Positions 32,550 to 41,712 are shown, numbered from the stretch's first letter. The stretch is 64,000 bases of DNA from CAZKCI01 sp964584165 (GCA_964584165.1 CAZOYW010000001.1:1-64000); one strand, 5' to 3'. Notes: a model not told the origin generated them from the letters alone. Made by a program: numbers and translations.

Positions 32550-34097
32550 TTATTTCGCCAGGCCGGCCCGTAGCGCGGCGGCGAGAGACAGGATTACACA
32601 GGCCCAGGCGAAGAGGTCGCCGTGGCGGGTGTAGAAGGACCCGGCCGGCCGGAGCGAGACCGCCGCCGTCGACGAACCCGCGATGAAAAGCGTCTCCCCT
32701 CCCCCGCCCCTGACCTCGGAGACGATCCTCCCTTGCGGATCGACCAGGCAGGAGTAGCCGGTGTTGGTGGAGCGGGCCAGGTAGACGCGGTTCTCCACCG
32801 CCCTAAAGAGCGCGGCGTAGGCGTGCTGGAAAGGAGCGCTCGTCCGACCGTACCAGGCGTCGTTAGTCACGTTGGCGAGGAGGGCGGGCCCCTTCCGGCA
32901 GAATTCCCGGACGAGCCCCGGGAAGATATCCTCGTAACAGACCAGGACGGCCATCGATTTCCCGGGAGCGATCGGGAGGAGGGAAAGGTCGGCGCCGGCC
33001 GAGAAGTCGTCCTCCCAGGGGACCATCCTGCGGACGAAGGGGAGAAATCTCCTCAGGGGGACGTACTCGCCGAAGGGGACGAGGTGGACCTTGTCGTAAT
33101 GGCCGGCCATTACCCCCCCGGCGTCGAAGAGGTAGGCCCGGTTGAAGTAGCGCCAGCGCGCGGATGGACCGTCGGCCTTCTCCCGAGCGTCGCCCCCGAA
33201 GAGGAGATGGGTCCTCCCCTCCGCGCAGAGATCTCCGATCTTCGTCCGCACGTCTTCCCTCTCCTCTACGTAGTAGGGGACCGCCGACTCCGGCCAGAGG
33301 ACGAGATCGGGGTGGGTGGGCAGCGCCCTCCGGGTCAGGCGGAGGTAGGTCTCGAGGTGGCGGGGAGCCAGCGCCGGGTCCCACTTCAGGTCCTGGCTGA
33401 TCCCTCCTTGGACGAGGCAGAGGTTCAGCGACGGCGCCGGGGGAATCCCGTCCGCATATTTCAGCTCCCTCTCTCCGGCGAGCCAGGCGGCGGCGAGGGC
33501 GGCGAGCGCCGCGGCCGGGGGGAGGAGGCGGCGCGATAGGCTCGTCGGAACGGTCTTCCCTCCCGGGAGGAGGCTGGCGAGGGCGGCGTTGGCGAGGGCG
33601 ACGAGGAAGGAGACGCCGTAGACGCCGGTGGAGGCCGCGACCTGGATGAGCGGCGCGTTGAGCGCCTGGGAGACGCCGAGAAGGTTCCAGGGGAAGCCGG
33701 TGAAGAGGCGGGAGCGGAGGAACTCCAGGGCGACGAGGGCGGCCGGGGAGGCCCACCAGAGCCATCCCGGGCGGCGGCGGGAGACGAGGGAGACGAAGCC
33801 GGCCCACCCCGCCCAGTAGAGGGCGAGGTAGAGGGCGAGGATTGCGTAGCCGACTGAGGTCACCGCCCGGAGCCAGTGCAGTCCCGCGAAGTTAAAAACG
33901 CACCCGGCGAGGAACCCCAGGGCCGCCCCCGTCCGGACGGCCCGGAAGGAGGCGGCGGCGAGGAGGGGGACGAGCGCGAACCAGGCGAGTGCGGCGAGGG
34001 CGAAGTTCAGAAACGGAAGGGCGAGGAGAACCCCGGAGAGGATCGCAAGAAAACCGGTGAAGGCGGGAGAAAGGCGGGGATGCCTGGAAGCGATCAT
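32550..34097 (-). CDS. lnt: Apolipoprotein N-acyltransferase
   Basis: This 515-residue enzyme adds the third acyl chain to the N-terminal Cys of lipoproteins in the inner membrane. Six to seven N-terminal helices (about 10-210) precede a periplasmic nitrilase domain (about 225-485). The catalytic triad is visible: Glu in LVLWPESAVPYY, Lys in GHYDKVHLVPFGEYVP and Cys in MAVLVCYEDIFP. A last helix (ACVILSLAAALRAG) ends the protein. Full length. It supports the diderm assignment together with LolD/LolC and the many lipoproteins here. ATG 34097; the spacer to secA holds a bidirectional terminator. Confidence 0.96.
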   Translation of the reverse strand: MIASRHPRLSPAFTGFLAILSGVLLALPFLNFALAALAWFALVPLLAAASFRAVRTGAALGFLAGCVFNFAGLHWLRAVTSVGYAILALYLALYWAGWAGFVSLVSRRRPGWLWWASPAALVALEFLRSRLFTGFPWNLLGVSQALNAPLIQVAASTGVYGVSFLVALANAALASLLPGGKTVPTSLSRRLLPPAAALAALAAAWLAGERELKYADGIPPAPSLNLCLVQGGISQDLKWDPALAPRHLETYLRLTRRALPTHPDLVLWPESAVPYYVEEREDVRTKIGDLCAEGRTHLLFGGDAREKADGPSARWRYFNRAYLFDAGGVMAGHYDKVHLVPFGEYVPLRRFLPFVRRMVPWEDDFSAGADLSLLPIAPGKSMAVLVCYEDIFPGLVREFCRKGPALLANVTNDAWYGRTSAPFQHAYAALFRAVENRVYLARSTNTGYSCLVDPQGRIVSEVRGGGGETLFIAGSSTAAVSLRPAGSFYTRHGDLFAWACVILSLAAALRAGLAK

Positions 34098-34110
34098 GAG
34101 CGATCAATCT

Positions 34111-34139
34111 AAATAAAATCGCCCGGGGCGATTTTATTT
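34111..34139. terminator. Bidirectional terminator after secA
   Basis: AAATAAAATCGCCC pairs perfectly with GGGCGATTTTATTT around a 1-nt centre. The secA stop (TAA, 34134-34136) lies in its right arm, and A- and T-runs flank the GC core as in an intrinsic terminator. On the minus strand it precedes lnt. Confidence 0.75.
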
Positions 34140-37100
34140 ACCGCAGCATTTCTTGTACTTCTTCCCCGATCCGCAGGGGCAGGGGTCGTTGGGGCCGACC
34201 TTGGCGGCCTCCCGCCGCACCGTGACCGGGGCGGCGGGGGCGGGCTCGGAAGGCGGCGCGCCGGGGAAGAGCTCTCCGGGCGGGCCGCCCAAGAGAGCCG
34301 CGGCGGGGACGGGACGGGAGGGGGCCGGTCCGCGCGGCCGGACCGGGAGACGCCCGGAAAAGGCAGCGACCTCCTCGTGGATGAAGCGCTCCGGGGCGCG
34401 GACGACCGGCGGGGGGCGGACGGAGGCCCGGAAGATCGCTCCCGCCACATCCTGCTTCAGGTTCGCCTCCAGGTTCGAGAACATCTCGTAGCTCTCCTGC
34501 TTGTAGTCGACCAGCGGGTCCCTCTGGCCGTAGGCCCTCAGCGATATCCCCTGGCGGAGGTCGTCCATGTTGGCGAGATGCTCGAGCCAGAGGCGGTCGA
34601 TCACGGTGAGGACGACGAACTTCTCGAGGCGACGCATGTTCTCCTGCCCCTCGTAGACCTCCTTGAGCTCGTAGAAGCGGGCGACCTGGCCTATGATCCT
34701 CTCGATCAGGCCGTCCGGGGTGATCCCCTCGGGCGGCGCCTTCTCGGGGAGGGCGAGGAGGAAGGTCTGCTGGAGCCAGAGGGAGAGGCGCGGCCATTGC
34801 CACTCCTCGATCGGCGCCTTCTCCGGGCAGAACTCCCCCACCTTCTCCCGGACCGCTTCCTCGATGATTCCCAGGATCCCCCGGCGGGGGTTGAGGCTGT
34901 CGATGATGGAGGTACGGAAGGCGTAGATCTCCTCCCGCTGCTTGTTCATCACGTCGTCGTACTTCAAGATGTGCTCGCGGATGGAGAAGTTGTGCCCCTC
35001 CACCCGCTTCTGGGCGGTCTCGATCGCCCGGGTGAGGAGCGGGTGGGTCATCTCCTCCCCCTCCTGGATCCCCATCCGGCCCATGATCCCGGCGATCCGG
35101 TCGGAGCCGAAGAGGCGCATCAGGTCGTCCTCGAGGGATAGGTAAAAGCGCGAGGAGCCGGGGTCGCCCTGGCGGGCGGAGCGGCCGCGGAGCTGCCGGT
35201 CGATCCGCCGGGCCTCGTGGCGCTCGGTCCCGAGGATGTGGAGTCCGCAGGGGACCTCGCGGCGGCACTCGAACATCTGGGCGGGCTTCCCGCAGAGGGG
35301 CTTCGACCCGCGGCGGCACTTGTCGTAGAGGCGGCAGTTGAGGCAGCACCAGGGCGCGCCCGCAAAGGCCTCCCCGGCGGCGCGCCGGTTCCGGCCCCGG
35401 GCCTCCAGGCACTCCGCGCGGACCACGGAAGGCCCGAGCTTGATGTCGGTCCCCCGGCCGGCCATGTTGGTGGCGATGGTGACCGCGCCGGCCACTCCGG
35501 CCCGGGACACGATCTCCGCCTCCTGCTGGTGGTAGCGGGCGTTCAGGACCTGGTGGGGGATCTTGCGTCGCTTCAGCATGCGGCTTAAGACCTCGGAGGT
35601 GTCGACCGAGACCGTCCCCACCAGGACCGGCCGCTGCTTCTCGAAGCAGGCGGCGATCTCGGCGATCACCGCCTGGTATTTCTCGTTCTTGGTCTTGTAG
35701 ATCCGGTCGTGGTAGTTGGTCCGCCGGACCGTCTCGTTGGTGGGGATGACCATCACGTCGAGATGGTAGATCTTGTCGAACTCCACCGCCTCGGTCTCGG
35801 CCGTCCCGGTCATCCCGGCGAGCTTCTCGTACATCCGGAAGTAGTTCTGGATGGTGACCGTGGCCATCGTCTGCGTCTCGTGCTCGATCCAGACCCCCTC
35901 CTTCGCCTCCAGGGCCTGGTGGAGGCCGTCGCTGTAGCGGCGGCCGGGCATCAGGCGGCCGGTGAACTCGTCCACGATCACCACCTTGTTGTCCTGGATC
36001 ACGTACTCGACGTCCTTCTCGAAGAGGTCGAGCGCGCGGAGCGAGGTAAAGGCGGCGTGGATCCGGTCGATCTTCTGGTTGAAGGCCTGCTCCTCCCGGA
36101 CGATCTCGGCGTGGCGGCGGACCTTCTCCTCCCGGGAGAGGGCGGGATCGGACTCCACCTTCTGGTGCTCCTCCGGCCAATCCTTCTGCTGGGTCTCGAC
36201 CACGTATTCGTCCGGGTTCTGGGGGGAGAGGGCGAGGTGCCCCTTCTCGGTGATGTTGATCTCGTGGGCGCGCTCGTTGATGGTGTAGAAGAGCTCCTCG
36301 CGCAGGGCCCTCCCCTCCTCCGCCCGGGGGGCCTGGGTGGAGACGGCGTCGAGCTCGACCTCGGTCCGCTCGATCATCCTCCGGGCGGCGGCGTCCTCGA
36401 TCAGGCTCAAGAGCTGCTTGTTCTTGGGCTGGCCCTTCTTGACCTGGTAGAAGCGCCGGGCGGCATTCTCCTCGTCCCCCTTCTCGAGCGCCGCCTTGCC
36501 CTCGGCGAGGAGCCGGGCGCAGAGGAGGGCCTGCCGCCGGGAGAGGTCCTTCATCAGGGGCATCACCCGCTTGTAAACGAGGTGGGTGGATTCGTCCCGG
36601 GCCACCGGACCGGAGATGATCAGGGGCGTGCGCGCCTCGTCGATCAGGATCGAGTCCGCCTCGTCGATGATCGCGTAGTAGTGGCCGCGCTTGAGCTCGT
36701 CGCTCTCCGCCTTGTAGAAAAGGTAGAGCCGCTGGACCTGGTCCTCCGGGCAGCGCGCCATGTTGTCGCGGAGGTAGTCGAAGCCGAACTCGTTGTTCGT
36801 CCCGTAGGTGATGTCGCAGGCGTAGGCGGCGCGCCGTTCCGCCGGCTCCATCCCGGTCTGGATACAGCCCACCGTGAGCCCCAGGTTTTCGAAGATCTTC
36901 CCCATCCACTCCCGGTCGCGCCGGGCCAGGTAGTCGTTCACCGTGACCAGGTGGACGCCGTGGCCGGCGAGGGCGTTCAGGTAGAGGGGGAAGGTGGCGA
37001 CCAGGGTCTTGCCCTCCCCGGTCGCCATCTCGGCGATCCGGCCCTGGTGCAGGGCGAGGCCCCCGATGACCTGGACGTCGAAGGGGACCATCTCCCAGGT

Positions 37101-37493
37101 CACGGACTGCCCGCAGACGTCCCAGGACTGTCCGAGGAGCCGCCGGCAAGAGTTCTTCACCGCGGCGAAGGCCTCGGGGAGAAGCTCCTCCAGCGCATCC
37201 TTCTCCTCCTCGCGGATAGTCCGGATCAGCCGCTTCTCCTCGGAGCGGATCTCCTCTTCCCCCCCCGGCGGGAGGTCGGCGGCCAGGCGAGCGCGGACTT
37301 CAGCCAGGTCGGCGGCGGGGCCGGCGATTCGCTTCGCGATCCGCTCCCGGAAGCCGGCGGAAAGGGCGCGGAAGGCCTCCTCGGAGAGGTTCCGATACCC
37401 CGCCTCCCGGCGGTTGATCTCATCGACCAGGGGCTTGAGCCGCTTGCGGTCGCGGTCGAACTTGGTGCCGAACAATCTGGTCAGGATGGACAT
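34134..37493 (-). CDS. secA: Preprotein translocase ATPase SecA, extended form
   Basis: SecA drives protein export through SecYEG. At 1119 residues it is longer than the usual 830-950. Walker A is AEMATGEGKTLVA, the DEAD-like box is IIDEADSILIDEARTPL, and RGRSARQGDPGSSRFYLSLEDDLMRLF (core RQGDPGSSRFYLSLEDD) is in the second motor domain. Two inserts are notable: about 310-400 (KGDEENAARRFYQVKKGQPKN) in the preprotein-binding region, seen in FCB/PVC-type SecA, and a Cys-rich segment about 715-755 (WCCLNCRLYDKC ... CGKPAQMFECRREVPC). The C-terminus is a zinc SEC-C motif (DPCPCGSGKKYKKCC). The ATG at 37493 (MSILTRLFG) is used; an earlier ATG at 37517 adds SISSIPS from word repeats. Confidence 0.97.
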   Translation of the reverse strand: MSILTRLFGTKFDRDRKRLKPLVDEINRREAGYRNLSEEAFRALSAGFRERIAKRIAGPAADLAEVRARLAADLPPGGEEEIRSEEKRLIRTIREEEKDALEELLPEAFAAVKNSCRRLLGQSWDVCGQSVTWEMVPFDVQVIGGLALHQGRIAEMATGEGKTLVATFPLYLNALAGHGVHLVTVNDYLARRDREWMGKIFENLGLTVGCIQTGMEPAERRAAYACDITYGTNNEFGFDYLRDNMARCPEDQVQRLYLFYKAESDELKRGHYYAIIDEADSILIDEARTPLIISGPVARDESTHLVYKRVMPLMKDLSRRQALLCARLLAEGKAALEKGDEENAARRFYQVKKGQPKNKQLLSLIEDAAARRMIERTEVELDAVSTQAPRAEEGRALREELFYTINERAHEINITEKGHLALSPQNPDEYVVETQQKDWPEEHQKVESDPALSREEKVRRHAEIVREEQAFNQKIDRIHAAFTSLRALDLFEKDVEYVIQDNKVVIVDEFTGRLMPGRRYSDGLHQALEAKEGVWIEHETQTMATVTIQNYFRMYEKLAGMTGTAETEAVEFDKIYHLDVMVIPTNETVRRTNYHDRIYKTKNEKYQAVIAEIAACFEKQRPVLVGTVSVDTSEVLSRMLKRRKIPHQVLNARYHQQEAEIVSRAGVAGAVTIATNMAGRGTDIKLGPSVVRAECLEARGRNRRAAGEAFAGAPWCCLNCRLYDKCRRGSKPLCGKPAQMFECRREVPCGLHILGTERHEARRIDRQLRGRSARQGDPGSSRFYLSLEDDLMRLFGSDRIAGIMGRMGIQEGEEMTHPLLTRAIETAQKRVEGHNFSIREHILKYDDVMNKQREEIYAFRTSIIDSLNPRRGILGIIEEAVREKVGEFCPEKAPIEEWQWPRLSLWLQQTFLLALPEKAPPEGITPDGLIERIIGQVARFYELKEVYEGQENMRRLEKFVVLTVIDRLWLEHLANMDDLRQGISLRAYGQRDPLVDYKQESYEMFSNLEANLKQDVAGAIFRASVRPPPVVRAPERFIHEEVAAFSGRLPVRPRGPAPSRPVPAAALLGGPPGELFPGAPPSEPAPAAPVTVRREAAKVGPNDPCPCGSGKKYKKCCGK

Positions 37494-37541
37494 GGACGGG
37501 ATGGACGATATGGACAATATGGACGATATGGACGGAATTGA
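37486..37541. repeat. Left arm of a family C word repeat upstream of secA
   Basis: ATGGACGGG, ATGGACGAT, ATGGACAAT, ATGGACGAT, ATGGACGGA words with a 9-bp period. The first words overlap the secA start codon region. The right arm is at 37812-37880. Confidence 0.88.
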
Positions 37542-37612
37542 CGGCCGGGGGCGGCGGTCACACCCGCCGCATCTCGCTTACAATACCACACGTGTTTCAG
37601 GATACAAGATGC

Positions 37613-37795
37613 AGGATATCGGTGTCAGACGTCTGTGTTCAGTGAGCAGGGTTCAGGTGTCAGGTGTCGGGTGTCAGGTGTCGGGGTGTCAGGGGGCAGC
37701 TGTCGGGTGTCGGGGGCAGGTGTCAGGGTTCAGGGGTCAGGGGTCGGGGGTCGGCGGGCGGGGGTCAGGTGTCGAGGGTCGGGAGGGCGAGGAGG
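37613..37795. repeat. Family D word array nested in the family C hairpin
   Basis: About twenty G-type words GGTGTCA/GGTGTCG/GGGGTCA with a 7-8 bp period and no complementary arm. It forms the 'loop' of the surrounding family C repeat. Frames running through it are low-complexity and are not regarded as genes. Confidence 0.85.
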
Positions 37796-37811
37796 TGTGC
37801 CGGACAGGATT

Positions 37812-37880
37812 GGTCCATATCGTCCATATCGTCCATACCGTCCATATCGTCCATTTCGTCCATACGGTCCATTCCGTCCC
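37812..37880. repeat. Right arm of the family C word repeat
   Basis: Seven GTCCATATC/GTCCATACC/GTCCATTTC words complementary to 37486-37541. It ends 8 nt before the LysM gene stop. Together 37494-37887 contains no gene. Confidence 0.88.
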
Positions 37881-37887
37881 TATCCCC

Positions 37888-38682
37888 TCATTTCCCCCTC
37901 GGCGGGATGACGATCACCATCCCGGGCCGGAGGCCTTCCGGCTTCTTGAGCAGGTCGCGGTTGGCATCGAAGATCGTCTTCCAGGCGTTCCGGTCCCCGT
38001 AGTAGACGGCGGCGAGGCGGGCCAGCGTCTCCCCCGACTTGACGGTGTGTCGGGAGGGCGCGGCGGCGCTGACCGCCCGGGCGGGGGTCGGGCGGGGAGC
38101 GACGGCGGAGGGCGAGGGGGAGGGCCGGGCCGGAGCGGGCGGAGCGCTCTCCGGCCCCTTTTTTGCCGCCCGGGTCGGCGAGGCCGTCGGAGGGGGCGGG
38201 GCGGACGGCGTCGGGCGGGGGGTGGACCGGCCGGGCGAAGGGGTGGGCCGGAAGATCGGAGGAGGGGACGCCGCCGGGGGAAGGTCCTTCTCGATCTCCG
38301 CGCACCACTCCTTGACCATCTCCGCCATCATCGAATCCGGCTCGAGGGAGAGGAACCTCCGGTAGCAGAAGAGCGCCTGCGCCTTGTCCTTGAGGTTATT
38401 GTCGTAGATGATCCCCATCTGGAGGAAGGCCTCGGCGCAGGACCGGTCCATCCCGATCGCTTTCTCGAACATCCTAACCGCGCCCGCGTAGTCGCCGCGC
38501 TGGTAGAGCGTCTTGCCCATCCCGATGTGGTAGGTCGGCGTCCTCTCCTCCCCCTCGCCCACCTCCCCGTTTCCGCAGCCGTGGAGGAGAAAGGCGAGGG
38601 CAAGGGAGAAGGCGACCGCCCGGCACCACGCTCCGCGCGGACGGCCCGCGGCCTTCCCCGGTCTGGCGGCGGGTGCGGTCAT
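37888..38682 (-). CDS. LysM-domain lipoprotein with TPR segment
   Basis: This 264-residue protein has a lipoprotein signal ending SLALAFLLHGC. Two to three TPR units follow (about 50-130: TLYQRGDYAGAVRMFEKAIG, ALFCYRRFLSLEPDS), then a Pro/Ser/Thr linker and a C-terminal LysM domain (HTVKSGETLARLAAVYYGD ... GLRPGMVIVIPPRGK). LysM binds the glycan strands of peptidoglycan, so the protein probably links an envelope complex to the wall. The ATG at 38682 overlaps the stop of the larger TPR gene by 4 nt, so the two are likely partners. Confidence 0.88.
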   Translation of the reverse strand: MTAPAARPGKAAGRPRGAWCRAVAFSLALAFLLHGCGNGEVGEGEERTPTYHIGMGKTLYQRGDYAGAVRMFEKAIGMDRSCAEAFLQMGIIYDNNLKDKAQALFCYRRFLSLEPDSMMAEMVKEWCAEIEKDLPPAASPPPIFRPTPSPGRSTPRPTPSAPPPPTASPTRAAKKGPESAPPAPARPSPSPSAVAPRPTPARAVSAAAPSRHTVKSGETLARLAAVYYGDRNAWKTIFDANRDLLKKPEGLRPGMVIVIPPRGK

Positions 38683-40784
38683 TGCTTGAGCCAGCCCTTG
38701 ATCTCGGCCGCCGCCTTCGTGTTCGGCTCAAGCTGGATGTACTTCTGGGCGTAGGGGCGGGCCAGGTTCTTCATCCCGAAGCGGAAGTAATACAGCTTGA
38801 AAAGCGCGAGCTGGGCGGGGGCGAAGGAGGGGTTGAGCTGGGCCGCCTTCTTGTAGGAGGCGAGGGCCTCTGAGGCGCGCCCGGTCTGGCTGTAGACGAC
38901 GCCCAGGTTGTAGTGGGCCTGGTAGGAGCCGGGCTTCTCCCGGATCGCGAGGAGATACTCCTTCTCGGCCTCCGCCGTCTTCCCCTGCTGCTGGAGGCGG
39001 GCCCCGGCCACGAAGTGATCCTGGGCCGGCGCCGCCTTCGGGGCCGGTCGGGCGGGCGGGCGGACGGCGGGCGGCGGGGAGGCGGGAGGAGAGACGAACC
39101 CCCTCACCCGGTCCGCGTCCGGCCCCCGGGGGACCAGGGCCAGATATTTCTGGTAATACCGGCGACCGTCGGCCGGACGCCGGAGCTTCGCGCTGTAGAG
39201 GTCGCCCAGCGCCAGGAAGTCCGAGGCGTTATCCGGCCGGAACTCCACCGCGGAACGGAGGTACTGGGCGGCGGCGGGATAATTCCCCCGGTCATAAGCG
39301 GCCCGGTAGGCGGCCTGGAAGGCCGTCCATTGCCCCTGCTGGGCCTCGTGAACCTTGCCGTAGTCGGCCGCCTGGCGGTACCAGTCGGCGGCGCGCTCGA
39401 ACTTCTTGTCGGAGAGGGCGCCAGTCCCGAGTTTTAGATAGGCCGCGCCGATCTCCTCCCGGACGGGGAGCGAATCGTCGATCGCCAGGGCCTTCTGGAG
39501 GAGCGGAAGCGCTTCGCTGGGATGGCCGGAGGCGGCCAGGAGGCGGCCGAGGCGGAAGAGCGAGGGCGCGTGGTCGGGAGAGAGGGAGAGCGCCTTGCGA
39601 TAGAAGGCCTCCGCCGCCTCGGGACGCCGCCCTTCCTCCTCCTCGATCCCGCGCCGGAAAAGGCCCTCCGCCTTCTCTTCGGGGGCGGCCGCGCGAGGCG
39701 AGGGCGGCCTGGGCGAGGGGGGCGGCGGAGAGGGCGGCGCCTGCTGGGCCAGGATCTGCCTCTCCATCTCGCGGCGCAGGGTCGTGAGCCGGGCGATCGC
39801 GGCGTCCGCCCAGGCGGAGCGGGGAGCGAGCTCGAGCGCCTTCTCGTAGCCCCCGATCGCCTTCATCTTGTCGGAGAGGGAGCGGTCGTAGAGACGGGCC
39901 CGGCGGTAATGCGCCTCGCCGGACCGGGGGGCGAGGGCGAGCGCCTCGCCGTACTTCGAGAGGGCCCCCGCGAAGTCGCCGGACTCCTCTCGGCGGGAGG
40001 CCTCGGCGAGGCAGTCCTGGGCCGTCGGCGCCGCGGGGGTCGGCGGAGGCATCTCCTCGACCAGCCGCCTGACCGCCGTCTGGTCGAGGGCGAACGGCCG
40101 GAGCCTGAGATACGTCTGGAGCGCCTGGTTCGCCTCCGGCCGGCCGTCGGGGGCGGCGAGCGCCGAGATCCCGAGGTTGAGCCAGGCCGTCGCCAGGTTG
40201 GGCTCCAGCTCCACCGCCTTCCGGAACGATTCCTGGGCGGCGGCCGCCTCCCCCTGTCGCCAGAGGAGACAGCCCAGGTTGTTGTGGCCGAAAGCGTTCC
40301 CCGGCTCCAGCTCGACGAAATCGATCAAGAGCTTTTTCGCCTGCTCGAGGTCTCCCCGGAGGAGGAAAAGGCTCCCCTGGCGGTAGAGAGCGGGGGTGAA
40401 GCGGGGATCGCGGCGGAGAGCCTCCCGGAAGAAGGTGTCGGCCCGCGGGTAGTCCTCCATCTCCTGGTAGATGGCGGCCAGGTTATAGGGGGGGATGGGA
40501 TCGGTCTGGCTGATCTCGACCGCTTTTTCCAGTTCCTCGATCGCCTGCGAGTAGAGGTTCTGGACCCGGTAGATCTGGCCCAGGGCGTTGTGGGCGCGCG
40601 CGCTGCGGGGGGCGATCTGGATCAGGCGGCGCATCTCTCCCACCGCCTCCTCGTAGCGCTTCTGCCGCGCCAGGGTGAGAGCGCGGTTGAAGGACCGCCC
40701 CGCCCGGTCCTGGCAGGAGAGGGAGAGGAGAAACAGCGGGATCAGGGCATACAGCCATGCCCGCATGATGTGTCGCTTGGCCAT
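38679..40784 (-). CDS. Large TPR-repeat lipoprotein
   Basis: This 701-residue protein begins with a lipoprotein signal (RAWLYALIPLFLLSLSC). About fifteen TPR units follow in two blocks split by a Pro-rich linker around residue 330 (QQAPPSPPPPSPRPPSPRA) and another near 590. Examples are YEEAVGEMRRLIQIAPRSAR, YSQAIEELEKAVEISQTDPI and ASEALASYKKAAQLNPSFAP. It should be a periplasmic scaffold anchored in a membrane. The ATG at 40784 (MAKRHIM) is used; the frame to 40805 (MNPGTFK) is encoded by family B words. It is co-translated with the LysM protein. Confidence 0.88.
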   Translation of the reverse strand: MAKRHIMRAWLYALIPLFLLSLSCQDRAGRSFNRALTLARQKRYEEAVGEMRRLIQIAPRSARAHNALGQIYRVQNLYSQAIEELEKAVEISQTDPIPPYNLAAIYQEMEDYPRADTFFREALRRDPRFTPALYRQGSLFLLRGDLEQAKKLLIDFVELEPGNAFGHNNLGCLLWRQGEAAAAQESFRKAVELEPNLATAWLNLGISALAAPDGRPEANQALQTYLRLRPFALDQTAVRRLVEEMPPPTPAAPTAQDCLAEASRREESGDFAGALSKYGEALALAPRSGEAHYRRARLYDRSLSDKMKAIGGYEKALELAPRSAWADAAIARLTTLRREMERQILAQQAPPSPPPPSPRPPSPRAAAPEEKAEGLFRRGIEEEEGRRPEAAEAFYRKALSLSPDHAPSLFRLGRLLAASGHPSEALPLLQKALAIDDSLPVREEIGAAYLKLGTGALSDKKFERAADWYRQAADYGKVHEAQQGQWTAFQAAYRAAYDRGNYPAAAQYLRSAVEFRPDNASDFLALGDLYSAKLRRPADGRRYYQKYLALVPRGPDADRVRGFVSPPASPPPAVRPPARPAPKAAPAQDHFVAGARLQQQGKTAEAEKEYLLAIREKPGSYQAHYNLGVVYSQTGRASEALASYKKAAQLNPSFAPAQLALFKLYYFRFGMKNLARPYAQKYIQLEPNTKAAAEIKGWLKQ

Positions 40785-40788
40785 CTTG

Positions 40789-40863
40789 AAGGTTCCAGGG
40801 TTCAATGGTTCCAGGGTTCAACGGTTGGAGAAACCGTGAACCGCTGAACCATGAACCTAACCT
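40789..40863. repeat. Inverted word repeat, family B (GGTTCAnn)
   Basis: The left arm (40789-40828) has GGTTCCAG, GGTTCAAT, GGTTCCAG, GGTTCAAC; the right arm (40833-40863) has CCGTGAACC, GCTGAACC, ATGAACC. It is the spacer between the TPR lipoprotein and the HEAT lipoprotein. Confidence 0.9.
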
Positions 40864-40878
40864 TTGCCCATGTCCCGA

Positions 40879-41712
40879 TTAATTCCGCTCTCCCTCCATC
40901 GGCGTCGTCTCCTCGCCGAGGGATGACGACGGCGACGGTGCCGGAGTCACGGCCGTCGTCCCTTCCCGGGACAAAGCCCATCCCCGGATCGCCGCCACCT
41001 CCGTCTCCCGCAAGGGCCCGTCGCCGTCGGGGTGAAAGGCGACCTCCCGTCCGGTGATGGCCCGAAGCGCGCCGGCGGCGTCGCGGCGCACCCAGACCGA
41101 CTCGTCGTTCAGGGCTTCGATCAGGGGCCCGACGGCCGACTCCTCTCGCATGATTCCGAGGATGTAGGCGGCGGTGGAGCGGATCCGCGGCTCCTCGTCC
41201 CGGAGGAGGCCGATCAGGGCGGGGGCCGCCTTGCGCGAGCGCATCTTGCCCAGGAACATCAGGGCCTGGAGGCGAAAGTCGGGGCGGGGGCTCCCGAGCC
41301 CCTCGAGCAAGGCATCTTCGCCGGACCGGTCACCGATCTCGAAAAGGGCGCTGGCGGCCGAGAAGCGGACGTCGGAGTCGGTGTCGCGCAGGGCCTCCTG
41401 CAAGGGGGCGGCGGCCGCTCCGGAGGCGATGTTGCGCAGGGCCAGCGTGGCGCTTAAGCGGACCAGCTTGTCCGGATCATGGAGCAGGGGGGCGATCGTC
41501 CCGATCAGCCCCGGATCGGCCTTGTCGCCGAGGTACTCCACCCCGTCCGCCCGGCGGGCGGGGTCGGAGGAGGCGATCGCCTCCCGGGCTTCCTCCTGGC
41601 TCTCGATGGCGGTCTCCGCCTCGGGGAGCGAGGAGCAGCCGGCGCCGGAGAGCGCCCACAGGCCGATCCAGACGATCCCCGGGAGGCGGCCCAGACGCGG
41701 CGTGGCGATCAT
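40879..41712 (-). CDS. HEAT-repeat lipoprotein
   Basis: This 277-residue protein has a lipoprotein signal (GIVWIGLWALSGAGC) and about five HEAT repeats (GTIAPLLHDPDKLVRLSATL, PLQEALRDTDSDVRFSAASA, PLIEALNDESVWVRRDAAGA). It ends with a Ser/Pro-rich tail. It likely binds proteins in the periplasm. The ATG at 41712 overlaps the stop of the histidine kinase gene by 4 nt, so expression is tied to the two-component system and it could act as an accessory sensor for it. Confidence 0.85.
   Translation of the reverse strand: MIATPRLGRLPGIVWIGLWALSGAGCSSLPEAETAIESQEEAREAIASSDPARRADGVEYLGDKADPGLIGTIAPLLHDPDKLVRLSATLALRNIASGAAAAPLQEALRDTDSDVRFSAASALFEIGDRSGEDALLEGLGSPRPDFRLQALMFLGKMRSRKAAPALIGLLRDEEPRIRSTAAYILGIMREESAVGPLIEALNDESVWVRRDAAGALRAITGREVAFHPDGDGPLRETEVAAIRGWALSREGTTAVTPAPSPSSSLGEETTPMEGERN

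Noticed and set aside
37494..37517. SecA start at the upstream ATG 37517
   Set aside because: The extra residues are encoded by GTCCAT words, and MSILTRLFG at 37493 matches the usual SecA N-terminus.
36994..38754. A + strand frame of nearly 590 codons through the nested word repeat
   Set aside because: It is composed of word-coded low complexity (VSGVGCQVSG-like) and antisense of secA and the LysM gene.
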